The translations under genes were made by a program, and so were the position numbers. 64,000 nucleotides of DNA from Pseudonocardia sp. MH-G8. Lineage in GTDB: Bacteria; Actinomycetota; Actinomycetes; Mycobacteriales; Pseudonocardiaceae. Positions 51,434 through 60,382 of this stretch are shown one piece after another. Location of the stretch: positions 252,382 through 316,381 of the forward strand of contig NZ_NKYF01000003.1 in assembly GCF_002262885.1 (NCBI RefSeq), written 5' to 3'. Each line of letters starts with the position of its first letter. The stretch's first letter is position 1. The notes under the pieces were generated by a model. That model was not told where the DNA came from, did no database searches, and saw only the letters and a list, made by a program, of their open reading frames with translations.

Positions 51434-52821
51434 ATGAGTTCGGCGGCCGCTTCCCCGATCGCGACGGCAGTGGCCGCGGTCCCGCGCCGCGGGACGACCG
51501 GCAGCACCGAGGTGTCGGCCACCCGCAGCCCGGCCACGCCGTGGACGCGCAGCTCGGCGTCCACCACCGGCCCGATCGCGGCGCTGCCGCACAGGTGCTG
51601 GGCCGTGGTCAGGTGGGCGCCGATCCAGCCGTCGAGGACGCGGTCGTTGCCCAGCACGTCGCCGCCGGGGGCCGCGCGCGTGCCGACGCCGGCGCGCAGC
51701 AGCTCCGCGCCGGTGCGTACCGCGTGACGCATCCGGCGGCGGTCGCGCTCCGTGCGCAGGTATTCGTAGGCGATCCGCGGACGGGCCCGCGGGTCGGGCG
51801 AGGCGAGCGTGATCGTGCCCCGGCTGTCGGGGTGCGCCAGCGCGCACATCAGGTGCAACGCACCGCCAGGGGTGAACGGCCGCACGAACGCGAGCACCTC
51901 GGCGTCGCCCGCCGGGTCGGCCCCGGTGTCCCAGTGCAGGGCGGCCTGGCTGCTCACGGCGTGCGGGTGTGCGGGCGGGTCGGCCGTGGTGAACGGCAGG
52001 AACACGGCCGGGTGGTCGGACCAGCCGATCCCGACCGGCAGGTCCCGGACCACGGCCGCCCCCGCGGCGCGCAGGGCGTCCGCGGGTCCGAGACCGGAGA
52101 GCAGCAGCAGGTGCGGCGTGGCGATCGCGCCCGCGGCGAGCACCACCTCCGCGGCCTCGACCACGGTGCCGTCGAGCAGGGCCACACCCCGGGCGCGCTC
52201 GCCGTCGAACAGCACGCGGGCCACCGGCGCGTCGACGCGCACGGTCAGGTTCGGCCGCTCCCGCAGGTACGCGTCGGCGGCGCTGACCCGCACGCCGTCC
52301 ACGACGTTGCTGGGCAGCAGCCCGACGCCGGGTGCCGATCCCGCGTTCTTGTCCGGCTCGGCCCGGTGCCCGAGCAGGTGCGCGGCGGCGACGAACCGCT
52401 CGGTGGCCGGGTGCAGCAGCGGTCCGGCGGGCCTGCGGACCGGCACCGGTCCGCGGTCGCCGTGCCCGGGCGCGGTGGGCAGGTCGAGGTCGTGCTCGGA
52501 GCGCGCGTAGTACGGCACCAGGTCGGCCCACCCCCAGCCCGCGACGTCGGCCGGGGTGGCGCGCACCCAGTTGGCGCCGTTGATCGCGCTCGACCCACCC
52601 AACACGCGCCCGCGGGGCACCTCGACCGTCCGCTCGGGCCGCAACTGCGCGGCGTAGGACCAGTTCAGCGGGTGCCCGGCCCGGGCTCCCTCGAGCTGCT
52701 CGGGCGGCGCCGCGGCCGGCCCGGCCTCGAGCAGCAGCACCTGCCGGCCGGGGTCCTCGGCGAGACGCCCGGCGAGGGCGCACCCCGCCGAACCGGCTCC
52801 GACCACCACCACGTCGTACAC
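51427..52821 (-). CDS. GMC-family FAD-dependent oxidoreductase (choline-dehydrogenase-like)
   Basis: A 464-residue flavoprotein. The N-terminal dinucleotide fold is YDVVVVGAGSAGCALAGRL followed by LLLEAG; GMC signature 1 is RGRVLGGSSAINGANWVR; a second GMC motif is GAIATPHLLLLSGLGPAD; the C-terminal catalytic region is TTAQHLCGSAAIGPVVD and LRVADTSVLPVVPR. The substrate alcohol is unknown. It starts at the GTG at 52819-52821, 20 bp from the divergent M18 peptidase start. Confidence 0.92.
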   Translation of the reverse strand: MYDVVVVGAGSAGCALAGRLAEDPGRQVLLLEAGPAAAPPEQLEGARAGHPLNWSYAAQLRPERTVEVPRGRVLGGSSAINGANWVRATPADVAGWGWADLVPYYARSEHDLDLPTAPGHGDRGPVPVRRPAGPLLHPATERFVAAAHLLGHRAEPDKNAGSAPGVGLLPSNVVDGVRVSAADAYLRERPNLTVRVDAPVARVLFDGERARGVALLDGTVVEAAEVVLAAGAIATPHLLLLSGLGPADALRAAGAAVVRDLPVGIGWSDHPAVFLPFTTADPPAHPHAVSSQAALHWDTGADPAGDAEVLAFVRPFTPGGALHLMCALAHPDSRGTITLASPDPRARPRIAYEYLRTERDRRRMRHAVRTGAELLRAGVGTRAAPGGDVLGNDRVLDGWIGAHLTTAQHLCGSAAIGPVVDAELRVHGVAGLRVADTSVLPVVPRRGTAATAVAIGEAAAELMP

Positions 52822-52841
52822 GTCAGGGAGGATGCCTGTTG

Positions 52842-54101
52842 ATGACCGATCTCGCGCAGGACCTCGCCGCGTTCGTCACTTCCGCGCCGAGTCCGTACCA
52901 CGCCGTGGCCGAGGGGGTCCGGCGGCTCACCGCCGCCGGCTTCACCGAGCAGCAGGAGACGAGCCCCTGGGACGGCGCGCCCGGGGGCCGCTACCTGGTG
53001 CGTGACGGCACGCTGCTGGCCTGGTTCGTGCCCGAGGGCGCGCCGGCCGGCACCCCGATGCGCATCTTCGCCGCCCACACCGACTCCCCGACCCTCAAGG
53101 TCAAGCCCCGCCCCGACGTCGGGTCCGGCGGGTGGCGCCAGGTGGCGGTGGAGGTCTACGGCGGGGCGCTGTGGAACTCCTGGCTGGATCGCGACCTCGG
53201 CCTCGCCGGGCGCCTCGCGCTCTACGACGGCAGCACCGTGCTGGTCGACGTGCACCGGCCGCTGCTGCGGGTGCCGCAGCTCGCGATCCACCTGGACCGC
53301 CAGGTCAACCAGGGCCTGAAGCTCGACGCCCAGGAGCACCTGCTGCCGATCTGGGGCCTGGGGGCGCCGGTCGAGGGCGACCTGGTCGAGTTCCTGGCCG
53401 GGGAGGTCGACGTCGACCCGTCGGAGGTCGCCGCGCACGACCTCGTGGTGCACGACGTCGCCCCGCCCGCCCGGCTCGGCCAGGACGAGGAGCTGCTGGC
53501 CGCGCCCCGCCTGGACAACCTCGCCTCGGTGCACGCCGGCCTGGGCGCGTTGCTCGCCGCGGCCGACGACGCCGCGGGCGTGATCCCGGTGTTCGTCGGC
53601 TTCGACCACGAGGAGATCGGCAGCGGCTCGGCCACCGGGGCCGCCGGACCGCTGCTGGAGACCGTGCTCACCCGGCTCGCCGGCGGATTCGACGCCCGCG
53701 GTGCGGCGTTCGCCGGCTCCCGCTGCCTCTCGGTGGACGTCACCCACGCCGCGCACCCGAACTACCTGGGCCACCACGACCCCACCCACCGCTCGGTGCC
53801 CAATGGCGGGCCCGCGCTGAAGGTCAACGCCAACCAGCGCTACGCCACCGACGCCCCCGGCGCCGCCGCCTGGCAACGGGCGTGCCGGGAGGCAGGCGTG
53901 CCCACGCAGTTGTTCGTCGGGAGGAACACGGTGCCCTGCGGCACCACGGTCGGCCCGATCATCGCCACCCGCCTGGGCATCCGCACGGTCGACGTCGGCA
54001 TCCCGGTGCTGTCGATGCACTCGGCGCGCGAGCTCTGCGGCGTCCACGACCCCGGCCACCTGGCAGCGGCCGCGACGGCGTTCTTGACCGATCCCCTCTG
54101 A
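52842..54101 (+). CDS. M18-family aspartyl aminopeptidase
   Basis: A 419-residue protein with the M18 metal ligands in order: AAHTDSPTLKVKP, APRLDNLAS, GFDHEEIGSGS, SVDVTHAAHPNY and the C-terminal His in MHSARELCGVHD. It removes N-terminal acidic residues from peptides. The ATG at 52842 follows AGGGAGG at 52826-52832; a TTG three bases upstream is also in frame. It completes a cluster of three peptide/amine enzymes with the M3 peptidase and NAT, though these are not one operon. Confidence 0.93.
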   Translation: MTDLAQDLAAFVTSAPSPYHAVAEGVRRLTAAGFTEQQETSPWDGAPGGRYLVRDGTLLAWFVPEGAPAGTPMRIFAAHTDSPTLKVKPRPDVGSGGWRQVAVEVYGGALWNSWLDRDLGLAGRLALYDGSTVLVDVHRPLLRVPQLAIHLDRQVNQGLKLDAQEHLLPIWGLGAPVEGDLVEFLAGEVDVDPSEVAAHDLVVHDVAPPARLGQDEELLAAPRLDNLASVHAGLGALLAAADDAAGVIPVFVGFDHEEIGSGSATGAAGPLLETVLTRLAGGFDARGAAFAGSRCLSVDVTHAAHPNYLGHHDPTHRSVPNGGPALKVNANQRYATDAPGAAAWQRACREAGVPTQLFVGRNTVPCGTTVGPIIATRLGIRTVDVGIPVLSMHSARELCGVHDPGHLAAAATAFLTDPL

Positions 54102-54375
54102 CGAACGGCACTCTCGGCGGCTCGTGATCGTGCCGAGCGCTGCGTGATCGGTGCGAGTCGCACGTCATGGTCCTCACGACCGCGCTCACGTACTTCTCGG
54201 GCGCCGGCTCGCCGTCATGATCGCCAAGAGTGGTGTGAGGACGACAGATCTGCCGCTCTGGCACCACTCTCGCTGATCATGGCCGCCCGGTTCGTGACCG
54301 GATGGGGCTGCGGCGTGTCCACCCTCATGATCGGCGGAATCGGGACATCAGCTGCAGGGGGAGCGTGTTGCCGAA

Positions 54376-54645
54376 TCGGGGCCCGCGGACGCGCGATGGT
54401 GATCGCTGCGAGAAGCACCTGCCGTCGCCGCGACAGCACCCACGCACTGCTCGCACCGATCACCCGGCCCTGATCACCCCGACAAGTACGCCACCGTCGT
54501 CGCACCCGCACCCACGCACCGCTCGGATCGATCACCCGGCCCTGATCACCCCGACATGTACGCCACCTCGTCGCATCCGCACCCAGGTACTGATCAGATC
54601 GATCACCGCGGACCACGTCCGACCGGCAGCGTCGAGCACGGGCGG
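54376..54645. repeat. 71-bp repeat array A (about three units plus tail)
   Basis: Units start at 54447 and 54518 with a degenerate unit before them and a final partial unit at 54589; the spacing is exactly 71 bp. Each unit holds an ACCGATCACCCGGCCCTGATCA-like inverted motif and AAGTACGCCACCGTCG. The array ends in the tail TACTGATCAGATCGATCACC, shared with array B. Confidence 0.85.
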
Positions 54646-55054
54646 ATGGTCATGGCCGAAGATCGACCACCATGTGCCCGTGATCGACGTAGCGCTCGCG
54701 GTGCGGGCGCCTGACCGATTCGGCATCAGCCCGGTGCAGCGCATGTCCCGATCCCGCCGATCATGGCAGCGAACGCGCCTCGAGCCAGCCCGATGATCAC
54801 CGGTAGGGGGTGGATCGGGACCACCGCAAGGTGCGCGAGCACCCAGCAGGGCGGGCTCGTCCCGAACGGGCCTGGGCCCGCGCCGGGAACGGCCGCCCAC
54901 CCAGCCCCGATATTCGGCAGTTGTGCCAACCCGGCCACCCCCGCCGACAGGCAGCAGCAGGGGGAACCCGGCCGACTACGCCGAAGACCAGGGCCGGGGT
55001 GTGAAGCAGTGGTCGCGAGCCGGGAACGGCGCGCCAACAGGAGATTCCACGACG

Positions 55055-55106
55055 ACGTAGACGTGAGCGGGGTTGGATCTTCCCCGAACCCCGCTCACGT
55101 CTACGT
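55055..55106. repeat. Hairpin with 20-bp perfect stem
   Basis: Arms 55055-55074 and 55087-55106 are perfectly complementary with a 12-base loop; the core is ACGTGAGCGGGGTT. It shares this core with the hairpin at 55170-55215. No gene ends next to it, so a terminator role is doubtful. Confidence 0.85.
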
Positions 55107-55169
55107 GGTCGTGTAGCGGGCGCGGAACGCGGAACCTGGCCGGCCGCGTCCGCGGGATGCGCCACGAGC

Positions 55170-55215
55170 GAGACGTCAGCGGGGTTTGATCTCCAGCAGA
55201 CCCCGCTCACGTCTC
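55170..55215. repeat. Second hairpin of the ACGTGAGCGGGGT type
   Basis: Arms of 16 bases (55170-55185 and 55200-55215) pair with one mismatch around a 14-base loop. The core matches the hairpin at 55055-55106, 65 bp away, so the two are members of one repeat family. Confidence 0.8.
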
Positions 55216-55302
55216 ATTGATCATGCAACGGGCGCGGTCGGGAATGCGAGGTGGCCGTGATCAGCGGAAATGGTGCGAGGGCGACAGATCGAGCGTGTGG
55301 CC

Positions 55303-55716
55303 GGCCCGGGCCTCGGAGGCCCGGTGGTGATCGCTGCGAGAAGCACCTGGCGTCGCCGCGGCAGCGCCCGCGCACTGCTCGGACCGATCACCCGGCCGTG
55401 ATCGCTCGAGAAGTACGCCACTGTCGCAGCGACCGCTCCCAGGTACTGATCGGACCGATCAGCTGGCCCTGATCACTCGAGAAGTACGCCACCGTCGCAG
55501 CGACCGCACCCAGGTACTGATCGGACCGATCAGCTGGCCCTGATCACTCGAGAAGTACGCCACCGTCGCAGCGACCGCACCCAGGTACTGATCGGACCGA
55601 TCAGCTGGCCCTGATCACTCCGACAAGTACGCCACCGTCGCAGCGACCGCACCCAGGTACTGATCAGATCGATCACCGCGGACCGCGTCCCGACCGGCAG
55701 CGCCCGCGGTGCGGGG
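55303..55716. repeat. 71-bp repeat array B (five units plus tail)
   Basis: Units start at 55374, 55445, 55516 and 55587 (71-bp steps; the last unit is 72 bp) with a degenerate leading unit. The two central units are almost identical. Each unit contains the perfect palindrome TGATCGGACCGATCA. The terminal TACTGATCAGATCGATCACC tail is the same as in array A, 1,069 bp away. Confidence 0.88.
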
Positions 55717-55825
55717 TCGTGACCGATTCGGCAACAGGGGTCCCTGGTTCGCTGATCAAGGCCGGTGTCGAAGGGGTTCGGGAACGGCGCGCCGGCAACC
55801 CGAACCCGGGGAGGATCTCCCACCG

Positions 55826-56731
55826 TCACGGGCGGGCGCGGTGCGCTACCTCCTCGCGCGACAGGTTCGGGCGGCCGCCCGTGTGGCTCACCGTCAGCAC
55901 CGCGGCCGCGGAGCCGTACCGGGCGGCGGCCTCCGGGCCCTCGTGCAGGGCCGCCACGATGCCGGCCGTGAAGGCGTCTCCCCCGCCCGTCGTGTCCACC
56001 ACGTCGGCGTCGCCGAGCGGGATGACGGCCTCCCCGTCCGGCCACACCACCACGTTGCCCTCGGAGCCGGCGCCGAGCACGACCATCCGCGGTCCGCGGG
56101 CCCGCAGCTCCCGGGCGACGCGCAGGGCGTCGAGGGCGGAGCCGATCTCCGCGTCGGCCCACAGCCCGGCCTCCGAGTCGTCGGCGCGCAGGACGTCGCA
56201 CCGGGCGAGCAGGTCCGACCGCGCGCCCGGATCGGGCGGAGCGCCGTCCAGCACGACGGTCGCACCCGCGCGGCGGCCCCTGTCGGCGGCGGCGCAGACG
56301 GCGGGCAGCGGCTGCTGGAGCTGCACGACGACCGCGTCCGCGGTGGTGAACGCGGGTGCGGCCGCCGCGACGTCGGCGGCCGTGAGCAGCACCGCCTCGG
56401 GGAGGTCCTGCAGGTAGCGCCACCGCCCGCCGCCGTCGACGACGTCGATGATCAGCCCGGTGCGCGTGCCCGGGCAGCGGACGACCGCCCGGGTGTCGAT
56501 CCCGTCGGCGACCGCGCGCGCGAGCACCTCGTCGGCGTGCCGATCGTCGCCCACCACCCCGACGAGCGCGGGACGGCACCCGAGCTGGGCCAGCGCGACG
56601 GCCTGGTTGGCGCCCTTCCCGCCGAGCACCTCGATCCGCTCCCGGACCGCGACCGCCGCGCCCGGCCCGGGCACCTCGTCCACCCGCACCGCGAGGTCCC
56701 GCGCGATCTGGCCGATCACCACAACGTCCAT
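55826..56731 (-). CDS. PfkB-family carbohydrate kinase (ribokinase-like)
   Basis: A 301-residue kinase with both PfkB signatures: GGKGANQAVALAQLG near the N-terminus and DTTGGGDAFTAGIVAAL with the catalytic Asp near the C-terminus. The start MDVVVIGQIARDLAVRVDEVPGPG resembles ribokinases. The substrate is probably ribose or another sugar or nucleoside; no transport or regulator gene adjoins to specify it. I chose the ATG at 56729-56731; upstream GTGs would add a few residues. Confidence 0.9.
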   Translation of the reverse strand: MDVVVIGQIARDLAVRVDEVPGPGAAVAVRERIEVLGGKGANQAVALAQLGCRPALVGVVGDDRHADEVLARAVADGIDTRAVVRCPGTRTGLIIDVVDGGGRWRYLQDLPEAVLLTAADVAAAAPAFTTADAVVVQLQQPLPAVCAAADRGRRAGATVVLDGAPPDPGARSDLLARCDVLRADDSEAGLWADAEIGSALDALRVARELRARGPRMVVLGAGSEGNVVVWPDGEAVIPLGDADVVDTTGGGDAFTAGIVAALHEGPEAAARYGSAAAVLTVSHTGGRPNLSREEVAHRARP

Positions 56732-56803
56732 CAGCACGCCCACGGTCGCCCGTTCCCCGCACGGCGCGGGCGCACACGCGCATCCGCCCGTACCGTGTGG
56801 CGC

Positions 56804-57244
56804 GTGGATCCGGAGCCACCCCCGACCGCGACCGTCCCGGACGCCGAGACGCTGGCCTTCGCGCACCGCATGTTCGACCTCGCCCGCGAGGGGAGTGCCG
56901 CCGAGCTCGCCGCCTACGTCGACGCGGGGGTACCGGCGAACCTCACCAACGACAAGGGCGACACGCTGCTCATCCTCGCCGCGTACCACGGTCATCCCGA
57001 GACCGTGGCCGCGCTGCTGGCCCGGGGTGCCGATCCGGCGCGCGTCAACGACCGCAGCCAGACCCCGCTCGCCGCCGCCACCTTCAAGCGCTGCGGCGCG
57101 GCGGTCTCCGCGCTGCTCGACGCCGGTGCCGATCCCGCGCAGGGCACGCAGTCGGCGCTGGCCACGGCCGAGTTCTTCGCCCTGCCCGACATGCTCGAAC
57201 TGCTGCAGGCCCGGGCGGCGCGTGCCGACGAGGAGGGTGTGTGA
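56804..57244 (+). CDS. Ankyrin-repeat protein
   Basis: A 146-residue protein with three to four ankyrin repeats: GDTLLILAAYHGHPETVAAL, then LARGADPARVNDRSQTPLA and DAGADPAQGTQSAL. Small ankyrin proteins of this type occur widely in actinomycetes and mediate protein contacts. GTG at 56804 or 56795 could be the start. Its stop overlaps the next gene's start (GTGA), so the two are translationally coupled. Confidence 0.85.
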   Translation: MDPEPPPTATVPDAETLAFAHRMFDLAREGSAAELAAYVDAGVPANLTNDKGDTLLILAAYHGHPETVAALLARGADPARVNDRSQTPLAAATFKRCGAAVSALLDAGADPAQGTQSALATAEFFALPDMLELLQARAARADEEGV

Positions 57245-57465
57245 ACGACGAGGAGACACTCGCCGACGGCCGCGACGTCTATTGGTTCGTCGGTGGTCCA
57301 CTGGACGGCCGCGTCGATACCCGGGAGCCGTCCGACCCGGTGCCGGGCACCGTGCGCTACGTCCACCTGCACGGCGGGCCGCAGATCGTGCACCACTACG
57401 ACCTGCACGAGGTGGCCGGCCACGGCGGTGAGTACCGGCTGCGGGAACCGGGCGAGCCGGGTTGA
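57241..57465 (+). CDS. Small protein of unknown function coupled to the ankyrin gene
   Basis: A 74-residue product starting at the GTG at 57241 that overlaps the ankyrin stop. The sequence VYWFVGGPLDGR, then VRYVHLHGGPQIVHHYDLHE, is a compact His-rich beta-like domain; GGPLDG followed later by a Tyr/His strand is seen in small uncharacterised actinobacterial and phage proteins. The coupling suggests a partner role with the ankyrin protein. Confidence 0.75.
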   Translation: MNDEETLADGRDVYWFVGGPLDGRVDTREPSDPVPGTVRYVHLHGGPQIVHHYDLHEVAGHGGEYRLREPGEPG

Positions 57466-57515
57466 CCACGTCGATCCCCGGGTAGACGGTCGAACCCGAC
57501 GCCCCGGAGGGTCCG

Positions 57516-59018
57516 TTGCCACCCACCACGACCGCCGCGCAGTCGCTCTGGCTCGCCGCGATGCCGTCCCGGACCTACCCGCCGCCCGCGCAGGAGCGCA
57601 CGTTCGACGTCCTCGTGCTGGGTGGCGGCATCAGCGGCCTCACCACCGCACTGCTGCTGAAGCGCCGCGGCGCGCGGGTGGCGGTGGTCGAGGCCGGGCG
57701 CGTCGGCGCGGGGGTGAGCGGCAACAACACGGCCAAGGTCACCGCGTTGCAGTCCACGATGCTGAGCTCCATCGCGGCCGTGCGTGGGTCCGCGGTGGCC
57801 GACGAGTACGCCGCGCGCAGCCTGGCCGCCGTCGATCAGGTCGCCGCGCTGGCCCTCGAGCTCGGCATCGACTGCGACATGCAGCGGCGCGACGCGTGCA
57901 CCGTCGCGGTGCAGGACCTGGACCTGAGCGGCATCGAGCGGGAGTTCGAGGCCGCGCGGCACGCCGGCCTGCCCGTGGAGATGACCGCATCCGCCGATCT
58001 GCCCTACCCCGTCGCCGGCGCCGTCCGGCTCGCCGACCAGGTGGAGTTCCACCCCGTGAAGTACGTGGCGGGGCTCGCGGCGGCCGTCGACGGCGACGGC
58101 TGCCACGTCTTCGAGGACACGCGCGCGCTGGGCGTCACCGACAGTTCCCCGGTGCTGGTCGAGACAACGCACGGGCCGCTGCACGGCGAGCGGGTCGTGG
58201 TCGCCACGCACTACCCGGTGTGGGACCGCGGCCTCTACTTCGCGCGGATGGAGGCCGGCCGGTCCTACTGCGTGGCGGGGAAGGTGCGCGGCGCGCCCGC
58301 CCGCGCGATGTCGATCACGACCGGTGACGCGACGTGGTCGTACCGCTCCGCCGGGGATCTCCAGATCGTGCTCGGGCAGGGCCACGCGACCGGTGCGCGC
58401 GGGGTCGACGGGTCGCGCTACGCCGCCGTCGAGCGGCACCTGCGTGAGCACTGGGACGTCGAGCAGGTGACGCACCGTTGGTCGGCGCAGGACCCGATGC
58501 CCTACGACCACACTCCCCTGATCGGGACCTACCTGCCGGGCTCGTCACGCATGTACGTGGCCACGGGGTTCGCGAAGTGGGGCCTGTCCGGGGCCACGAT
58601 GGCAGCGTCGATCCTCTCCGAACAGCTCGCGGGCGGGCCGGGCTCCGACACGTTCAGCCCGCACCGCCTGTCGCCGCGCGGGCTGCCGCAGCTGGCCCGG
58701 ATGAACGCCAAGGTCGGCGTGGACCTGGTCGGCGACCGGCTGCTGCCCGGCCAGATCTCCTCGGCGGCGGAGCTCGCCCCCGGGTCGGCGGGCGTCGTGC
58801 GATCCGGCACCGAGCGCACCGGTGTCTACCGCGACGAGGACGGCGCGCTGCACGCCGTGTCGATGCGCTGCACGCACCTGGGGTGCCTCGTCCGCTTCAA
58901 CGCCGCCGAGACCAGCTGGGACTGTCCCTGCCACGGCTCGCGCTTCGACGTCGACGGCGCGGTGCTCGAGGGCCCCGCCGTCCACCCGTTGCCCGCACGG
59001 GAACCACCGAGCACGTGA
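57516..59018 (+). CDS. FAD-dependent oxidoreductase with C-terminal Rieske [2Fe-2S] domain
   Basis: A 500-residue protein. The N-terminal DAO-type FAD fold has VLVLGGGISGLTTALLLKRR at residues 33-52; the C-terminal Rieske domain (about 430-495) has CTHLGC and CPCHGSRF, giving ligands Cys452, His454, Cys470 and His473. The same fusion occurs in Bacillus and actinobacterial proteins annotated as Rieske-type oxidoreductases of unknown substrate. It starts at the TTG at 57516 after GGAGG. It is convergent with the MFS gene, with only six bases between stop codons. Confidence 0.93.
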   Translation: MPPTTTAAQSLWLAAMPSRTYPPPAQERTFDVLVLGGGISGLTTALLLKRRGARVAVVEAGRVGAGVSGNNTAKVTALQSTMLSSIAAVRGSAVADEYAARSLAAVDQVAALALELGIDCDMQRRDACTVAVQDLDLSGIEREFEAARHAGLPVEMTASADLPYPVAGAVRLADQVEFHPVKYVAGLAAAVDGDGCHVFEDTRALGVTDSSPVLVETTHGPLHGERVVVATHYPVWDRGLYFARMEAGRSYCVAGKVRGAPARAMSITTGDATWSYRSAGDLQIVLGQGHATGARGVDGSRYAAVERHLREHWDVEQVTHRWSAQDPMPYDHTPLIGTYLPGSSRMYVATGFAKWGLSGATMAASILSEQLAGGPGSDTFSPHRLSPRGLPQLARMNAKVGVDLVGDRLLPGQISSAAELAPGSAGVVRSGTERTGVYRDEDGALHAVSMRCTHLGCLVRFNAAETSWDCPCHGSRFDVDGAVLEGPAVHPLPAREPPST

Positions 59019-59024
59019 GCGGCG

Positions 59025-60236
59025 TCACGCATCCCCGACCGGACGGGCGCTCTCCTCGCCGTGCGGGTAGCGGCCACCGGGGGCGCCGCTACCCGCACCG
59101 GGGCGCTCGCGCAGCAGCAACGGGAGGGCCACGGCGATCAGCAGGCCGCACGCCGCCAGCAGCGGCGCCCCGCCGACGGCCCACGCCGCGTACAGCCCGA
59201 ACGTCGCGAGTTCGGTGCCGAGCGAGGCCACCGACGTCACCGTGGCCCGGGAGCGGCTCGTGATCCGCTCCTGCAGCCGCGCGTCGACGACCACGAGCAC
59301 CGCCCGGTAGCCGCCGTAGAACACGGCGACGGCCGCGATGCCGGCCGGGTGGCCGGCGAGCCCGGCGCCGCCGAGCAGGAGCATCGCCACGGTGAGCCCG
59401 GCGCCGAGCGCCCACGGCGGCAGGCGGGCGGCCGCTCCCGCGAGCGCGGCGCCGGCGACGCCCGCGAGGACGATCGGCAGATCCGCGAGCGGGACGAACG
59501 CCGTCGGGACCCCCCAGTCGGCGAGCAGCAGCGGGAAGTACTCCTCGACGACGTCGAACGCGCCGAGCACCGCCGCAGCCACGAGCACGGCGCGCACCGC
59601 CGGGGCGCCGGCTGCCTCCGCGACACCGGCGCGCAGCGTCTCGAGGTAGCCCGGCTCGTCGTCGGCGTCCACGCGCGGGGGCTCCGGCAGCCGCGCGGCC
59701 AGTACGGCGGCGACGAGGCAGGTGCCGACGCTCACCCAGCCCGCCAGCGGGAAGCCGCCCGCCGCGAACAGCAACGTGGCGGCGAGCGCCGCCGGGAACT
59801 GCGCCACCAGCTCCATCGCCGTGACCCACCCGTTGACCCGGGCGTACTGGTCTTCTGCGCCGACCGCCACCAGCCCGTCGTAGAGCAAGGCCTCGAGCGC
59901 GCCGGTGACCAGCGAACCGCCGCAGCCCCACAGCACGAAACCCACCGCGAAGCCGGCGAAGCCCGGCAGCAGCACCCATGCGGAGTAGCCGACGGCCTGC
60001 AGCACGCCGGCGGCGACCAGGCAACCGCGCCGGGAGAACCGGTCGGCCAGCGCCCCGGAGGGCACCTCGGTGAGCACCGCCACCGCCGACCAGATCGCGA
60101 ACAGCGCGGAGACCTGCGCGATCGACAGACCGGTGGACGTGAACAGCAGCGCGTAGAGCGGGTAGATCGGCACGACGTCCGCCACCAGGGCCCACGCGAC
60201 GGTGCGGCGGACGAGCGGACGTGCAGGGGGCGGCAA
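59025..60236 (-). CDS. MFS transporter
   Basis: A 403-residue protein with 12 predicted helices and the MFS loop 2-3 motif GALADRFSRRGCLVAAG. Central loop: LPEPPRVDADDEPGYLETL. It belongs to the general multidrug/sugar-type MFS group; the substrate is unknown. Start at the TTG at 60234-60236, low certainty because the upstream GACGCTCC is a poor ribosome binding site. The C-terminus is a polar tail of about 25 residues. Confidence 0.88.
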   Translation of the reverse strand: MPPPARPLVRRTVAWALVADVVPIYPLYALLFTSTGLSIAQVSALFAIWSAVAVLTEVPSGALADRFSRRGCLVAAGVLQAVGYSAWVLLPGFAGFAVGFVLWGCGGSLVTGALEALLYDGLVAVGAEDQYARVNGWVTAMELVAQFPAALAATLLFAAGGFPLAGWVSVGTCLVAAVLAARLPEPPRVDADDEPGYLETLRAGVAEAAGAPAVRAVLVAAAVLGAFDVVEEYFPLLLADWGVPTAFVPLADLPIVLAGVAGAALAGAAARLPPWALGAGLTVAMLLLGGAGLAGHPAGIAAVAVFYGGYRAVLVVVDARLQERITSRSRATVTSVASLGTELATFGLYAAWAVGGAPLLAACGLLIAVALPLLLRERPGAGSGAPGGRYPHGEESARPVGDA

Positions 60237-60382
60237 GGAGCGTCAACCGGGCATACCGGGCACGGTAGCCGGGATCCGGCGTGGAGCACAGCGATTTTTC
60301 CCGCGCCATGTGTGCCAGAAACCGACCTACATCGTTCGTAGCCTTCTCCTCGTCGCCGAAGCTCAACGACGGAGGAGGACGG

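Larger units (their letters stand above)
54102..55825. other. Non-coding repeat-rich block
   Basis: No convincing gene is present in these 1.7 kb. The block contains two arrays of 71-bp repeats, two long related hairpins, and many TGATCA/GATC-centred inverted repeats. Open frames here change phase at every repeat because 71 is not a multiple of three, so I do not call any. A smaller inverted repeat with AGAGTGGTG arms lies at about 54229-54271. Confidence 0.8.

Noticed and set aside
52839..52841. TTG start three bases upstream of the M18 peptidase ATG
   Set aside because: The ATG at 52842 fits the AGGGAGG spacing at least as well and gives the usual N-terminus.
55374..55658. 71-bp repeats as a CRISPR array
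   Set aside because: The units are directly adjacent with no unique spacers, and there are no cas genes nearby.
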